This document shows, piece after piece, positions 47,744 to 50,725 of a DNA stretch of 50,725 nt. The stretch comes from Pleurocapsaceae cyanobacterium CSU_1_1. Lineage in GTDB: Bacteria > Cyanobacteriota > Cyanobacteriia > Cyanobacteriales > Xenococcaceae. The translations under genes were made by a program, and so were the position numbers. The notes beneath the pieces are model-generated. The model did not search any database. It was not told the DNA's origin and saw only the letters and a program-made list of their open reading frames with translations. The stretch spans positions 1-50,725 of the forward strand of contig JAAUOU010000014.1 in NCBI GenBank assembly GCA_012034765.1, given 5' to 3'. Position 1 is the first letter of the stretch. Each line of letters starts with the position of its first letter.

Positions 47744-49478
47744 CTAAAATCCTAAATCTGCTTTGGCAACTTTTGCTGCTGCATATACTTCTTCATTGGG
47801 CATTTCTTCCCAATCTGTACAGCCAATTTCGCGATAGAATTGGGCATCATAGGGTCGAGTACGGACAACTACAGGCATTGGTACAGCATGACCTAAAATT
47901 AAAGCCTGTTGTTTAGAATCAAGCTTGGCTAAGACAGATTTTAAATTTGCTCCTCCAGACACTCCAGTAAAAATTGCTTCAATGTCTTTTTCGTCATTAA
48001 GTAGACAGGTGACACGAGTTCCGATCTGGGACATAACCTCGTTATCAATTCCTGAAGGGCGCTGATCCACTACTAGCAGGGTAACAAAATATTTGCGCAT
48101 TTCCCGCGCGATCGTGCCAAAGATGGTTTGATGAACGACGCTAGAATCGAGGAAACGGTGGGCTTCTTCAATAGTGATCACAAGCTGACGGGGTTTGTCT
48201 AGGGGATTTTTGGTTTGCAGAAAGTGATCGGCTTTTTTGACATAGCTGGCATGAATACGGCGAGTAATCATATTAGTCGCCAACATATAAGACAGCATAT
48301 TAGACTGGGAGCCAAATTCGATAATCACGTTTTTTCCCGCAGCCAAATCTTGAATTAGCTGATCGATGTAGTTGTGGGGACAAGTTGAGCGAATATATTT
48401 GAGGGTATCAAAGCGCATTAATTTACGCTGCAAGGATGAAATCGAACCCTGGTGTCCTTGTTTTGCTTCGCAGAACATTTTGATATCTTCGTTAGTCATG
48501 TTGAGCAAACGCACGATCCAAGATTTACCATACTCGTTATAGAGAATGTTGGCGTTGTCCATTGCCGCTTCCGATAAGCCTAACTCTGAAGCAACTAATT
48601 TTAAATCTTCAATCTCAATCTGATCGTAACTGAGATAAAGCTCCTGAGCATCCCTAACACCTCGACGTTTAGTAGATTCAGGATCGAGGGTATACATCAT
48701 TACTTGACCTGGGAAAAGCTGACGCAAACCTTTAACGGTGCTTACCTGCTTGCCTTCTTTCATGGCTTCCCAACCATACTCGGAGTGCATATCAAACATC
48801 AAATTGACTGCTGCTTCTTTGCGAATCACCCCTGATAATAATAAACGAGTGAGAAATGATTTACCTGTACCAGACTTGCCAAAAATGACCGTTGCTCCTT
48901 TCCACAAAGCGATCTAGGTCAATACAGACTGGCACTTCCATATCTAAAGGTTGACCAACAGAAAAATTACGCCGAAACGGATCGTCTTCCCAACCAAAGA
49001 CACTACGAAAGTCATGTTCGCTTGCTTCATAAACCTGACTAAAGTGAGCGGGAATCGTTTTAACGGGTAGCAATTCCATATCAGCGCTGGAGTTCGGCTG
49101 CATTGAACCTAAACTAGTATTAATATCCAGATCGGGATCTATGGGTAGGGTAGGAAAATCGCTCTGGGTTGCGGTGGGAGTAAACATCAACATAGGAGAT
49201 AGCGCCACTGTACCGTAAGTACCGCTTCCTGCTAAAACATCCCGTAAAAAAGTATCGTCAAGGGGAGGAGGATTAGCAATAATGCGATCGCTCGAACAGC
49301 CCAGAGAAACATCAGTAAGTAAGCAAAAGAAACGAGATCTAGTTCCCTGCACCACTAAAAATTTACCGACACGCATATCTTCAACACTCTCACGAGACTC
49401 GAGGCGGGCGGTCAGGCCGGCCACAAGCGAGCCAGTGGTGACGACACCGAGTTTGCTACGGGTTGGCACAATGGCCAT
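47744..49478 (-). CDS. HerA-like P-loop ATPase (DUF87), frameshifted and crossing a chimeric join
   Basis: HerA/FtsK-superfamily ATPase of the type that works in DNA translocation or end processing. The C-terminal piece contains Walker A in FGKSGTGKSFL, a Walker B-like LVITIEEAHRFLD, and LLVVDQRPSGIDNEVMSQIGTR (sensor and arginine finger). The N-terminal piece (from the ATG at 49478, with AAGGAG upstream) is the HerA beta-barrel domain (LGVVTTGSLVAGL, SVEDMRVGKFLVVQG). The two are in different frames; removing one base from AAAAA at 48881-48885 joins them as VERSNG-HFGKSGTGKS, giving 577 residues. About 25 N-terminal codons are GC-rich and appear to come from another organism (see the join near 49395). 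No NurA gene is present. Confidence 0.8.
49380..49410. other. probable chimeric junction 1 (cyanobacterium to Chloroflexota-like)
   Basis: Within the herA N-terminus codons change abruptly. On the minus strand, codons up to about 49400 end mostly in G or C (GCC GGC CTG ACC GCC CGC CTC GAG); the codons that follow end mostly in A or T. The last HIP1 octamer is at 49284. The join sits in a conserved stretch of the HerA barrel domain, where both source genomes would be similar. Confidence 0.7.
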
Positions 49479-49509
49479 AAGGCTGCTCCTTGATGAAGAT
49501 GGTAGCACA

Positions 49510-49537
49510 AATATACCATTGCCTGCCAACAAGTCAA
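49510..49537 (-). promoter_or_regulatory. sigma70-like promoter for the foreign herA start
   Basis: On the minus strand, TTGACT (plus 49532-49537), a 16-base spacer and TATATT (plus 49510-49515), about 30 bases before the herA ATG at 49478. A perfect TATAAT for the opposite direction lies at 49559-49564, before the response regulator gene. Confidence 0.5.
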
Positions 49538-49635
49538 GGTTTGCAGGGGAATTACTGGTATAATCGGCGTTCATACATACCCGGTGAATATATTCGACCA
49601 ACACAACAGGCCACTAGATACACCCGGGCACTACT

Positions 49636-50001
49636 ATGCAGCGATTAGCTATTCTCCTGGTTGAAGATGAACCTGATGTACGTAATTTTTTGCTCGTGCC
49701 CTTGAGCGCATTCTGCCTGGTTGTTCCATTGTCGCCGTTGGCGATGGCGCTGCCGCTCTTGCCTGCCTGAACGATGGTTTGCCCGATCTGATTATCAGCG
49801 ATCATCGGATGCCGCAGATAACCGGGCCTTGAATTGTTACGCGCCGTGCGGAACACGTCGGCAATGCCTTTCATTTTGATCTCCGCCGACCCGCTGATAC
49901 AGCAAGAGGCAATCCAGGCGGGGGTTTCGCTCTTTCTGCCGAAACCTATTGCGCTCCATCAGCTGCGTACTGCTATTGCTCAATTGTTACCCTTACCTTG
50001 A
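49636..50001 (+). pseudogene. single-domain response regulator (two frameshifts), foreign tail
   Basis: A 121-residue receiver when repaired. The ATG at 49636 opens MQRLAILLVEDEPDVRNFLL; one base is missing near 49695, after which RALERILPGCSIVAVGDGAA and LIISDHRMP (phospho-acceptor Asp) follow. One extra base near 49827 is then needed to reach GLELLRAVR and LPKPIALHQLRTAIAQLLPLP, with TGA at 49999-50001. The two errors cancel, so the total length is a multiple of three. There is no output domain. It is divergent from herA, and its stop overlaps the ribosome site of the next gene, so the two are probably co-transcribed in the source organism. Confidence 0.75.
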
Positions 50002-50012
50002 GGAGGCGTATC

Positions 50013-50525
50013 TTGATCCCGCCCTACGATGGTTACATTTTTGATCTTGATGGCACGGTGTATCTTGGTGATGAAGTGTTGCCCGCTGCGATTGAGCTTT
50101 TCGCTGCCCTGCGGCAGGCAGGCAAGAAGGTGGCCTTTCTTTCCAATAATCCTACCAAAAACCGCGCCCAGTATGTCGAAAAGCTTACCCGCATGGGTAT
50201 CGCCGCCCAGATCGATGAAGTCGTCAATTCTTCCTCGGTAATGGTGCAGTGGCTGCTTGCCAATGCACCAGAAGCTCGCCTGTATGTGGTGGGCGAAGCG
50301 CCGCTAATCGGCGACCTCGCGGCGGCGGGTTTTCAATTCAGCGAACAGGCCGGCGAGATCGACCTGGTGGTCGCCTCGTTCGATCGTACCTTTGCCTATC
50401 ACAAAACTGCAAATTGCCTTCGATGCTATTCGTGCCGGGGCGCGGCTGGTAGCTCACCACCCGATCGCTATTGCCCTGTGCCTGGGGGCGGCGAGCCGGA
50501 TGCCGCCGCGATCATCGCCGCGATA
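50013..50525 (+). pseudogene. HAD-IIA family hydrolase (NagD-like), frameshifted and truncated
   Basis: Sugar-phosphate or nucleotide phosphatase of the NagD/AraL class. It begins at TTG 50013 after GAGGAGG, giving IPPYDGYIFDLDGTVYLGDEVLP with the HAD nucleophile motif DLDGT, then VAFLSNNPTKNRAQY and VVGEAPL. An extra A in AAAA near 50401-50405 and a missing C near 50458 shift the frame twice between FDRTFAYHK and HPDRYCPVPGGGEPDAAAI; both repairs give family sequence. It ends at about 50506-50525, where it joins an unrelated gene on the other strand. The C-terminal half is missing. Confidence 0.8.
50506..50525. other. probable chimeric junction 2 (HAD hydrolase to cytidine deaminase)
   Basis: The plus strand reads as the NagD motif DAAAIIAAI and the minus strand as the deaminase motif AEAGAIAAMIAA across the same GC-rich word of about 20 bases. 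Two genes cannot both continue through this point: each loses its other half here. Confidence 0.7.
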
Positions 50526-50689
50526 GCTCCCGCCTCGGCACAGGTGCCTTCGGGGTAGGCTACATTTTCCACATTGCAGCCGACATGAACCGCGCCAGAC
50601 GTCGACCGCAGCGCCGCACCGACCTTGAACCGCGAATAGGGCGCATAGGCCCGTTCCCGCACTGCCGTTGCTGCTTCCAAAAGCGTCAT
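50526..50689 (-). pseudogene. cdd: cytidine deaminase, N-terminal fragment
   Basis: Zinc enzyme of pyrimidine salvage converting cytidine to uridine. The fragment starts at the ATG at 50689 with GGGAGAG upstream (MTLLEAATAVRERAYAPYSRF) and shows KVGAALRSTSGAVHVGCNVENVAYPEGTCAEAGAIAAM, which includes the Cys-Ala-Glu zinc and catalytic site. The second zinc motif PCxxC is missing because the sequence changes at junction 2. The wording resembles alphaproteobacterial (Rhizobiales-like) enzymes. It runs into the end of the window on its 5' side. Confidence 0.8.
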
Positions 50690-50699
50690 GGCGCTCTCC

Positions 50700-50715
50700 C
50701 TGACCATTTGGTCAG
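50700..50715. promoter_or_regulatory. operator-like inverted repeat upstream of cdd
   Basis: Perfect seven-base arms CTGACCA (50700-50706) and TGGTCAG (50709-50715) around TT, directly upstream of the cdd Shine-Dalgarno sequence. TGACCA-TT-TGGTCA is a typical GntR-family-like operator shape. It belongs to the foreign tail. Confidence 0.5.
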
Positions 50716-50725
50716 AGTGTGGTCC

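Noticed and set aside
49636-50001. An intact minus-strand protein over the response regulator region
   Set aside because: Plus-strand frames give a textbook receiver after two one-base repairs, so the antisense frame is a shadow.

Overview
Organism. Positions 1 to about 49,390 are cyanobacterial. The sequence is AT-rich, the HIP1 octamer GCGATCGC recurs throughout (for example 1553-1560, with the last copy at 49284-49291), and short tandem heptamer and octamer repeats sit between genes. Gene content agrees: ARC6/Ftn2, MinCDE, ferredoxin-thioredoxin reductase catalytic subunit, a high-light-inducible protein, CRY-DASH and glycolate dehydrogenase. A large-genome unicellular or colonial type, perhaps near Pleurocapsales, is my guess; the sequence does not fix the genus. 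From about 49,395 the DNA becomes GC-rich, HIP1 disappears and the genes look like Chloroflexota. The last 200 bases look like an alphaproteobacterial cytidine deaminase. The right end is most simply an assembly chimera with two joins.

Layout. 1-398: palindromic repeat cluster. 399-4377 (minus): a methyltransferase, then a tightly overlapping three-gene operon of Ser/Thr kinase, GTPase and a GAP1-like partner. 4642-8674 (plus): APH-fold sugar kinase, glycosyltransferase, glycolate dehydrogenase. 8795-14873: succinate-semialdehyde dehydrogenase, a small membrane protein, a receiver protein with a membrane tail, DUF938, TldD, CysE. 15002-21140: cell division block, with Ftn2 divergent from a DUF1537 kinase followed by minC-minD-minE. 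21547-28552: SmpB, CRY-DASH, oligopeptidase A, DUF1206, HPF with cold-shock domain, HIT, DUF309, FtrC. 28961-31253: receiver-HlyD fusion. 31336-34822: exported superoxide dismutase, and a Tat lipoprotein solute-binding protein divergent from an amidohydrolase. 34940-43063: hybrid histidine kinase, GH9 glucanase, dihydrolipoyl dehydrogenase, AmpG. 43360-47508: DUF928, CHASE2-GGDEF-EAL, Hli. 47744-49478: HerA-like ATPase crossing the first join. 49636-50725: foreign tail.

Sequence quality. At least six cyanobacterial genes are split by a single-base length change in or beside a homopolymer run: receiver protein, DUF1537 kinase, receiver-HlyD, histidine kinase, AmpG and HerA, plus a small membrane protein. 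Correcting each by one base gives one continuous reading frame of expected family length. I therefore annotate each as one gene and treat the breaks as probable sequencing indels. The foreign tail shows the same kind of break.

Most interesting content. (1) The kinase/GTPase/GAP1-like operon; two of its three proteins end in the same -(D/E)WF tail. (2) A NarL-type receiver joined to a HlyD membrane-fusion protein, and a second receiver protein that simply ends in a membrane helix, both without a DNA-binding domain. (3) A tandem repeat that supplies the last codons of the CRY-DASH gene.
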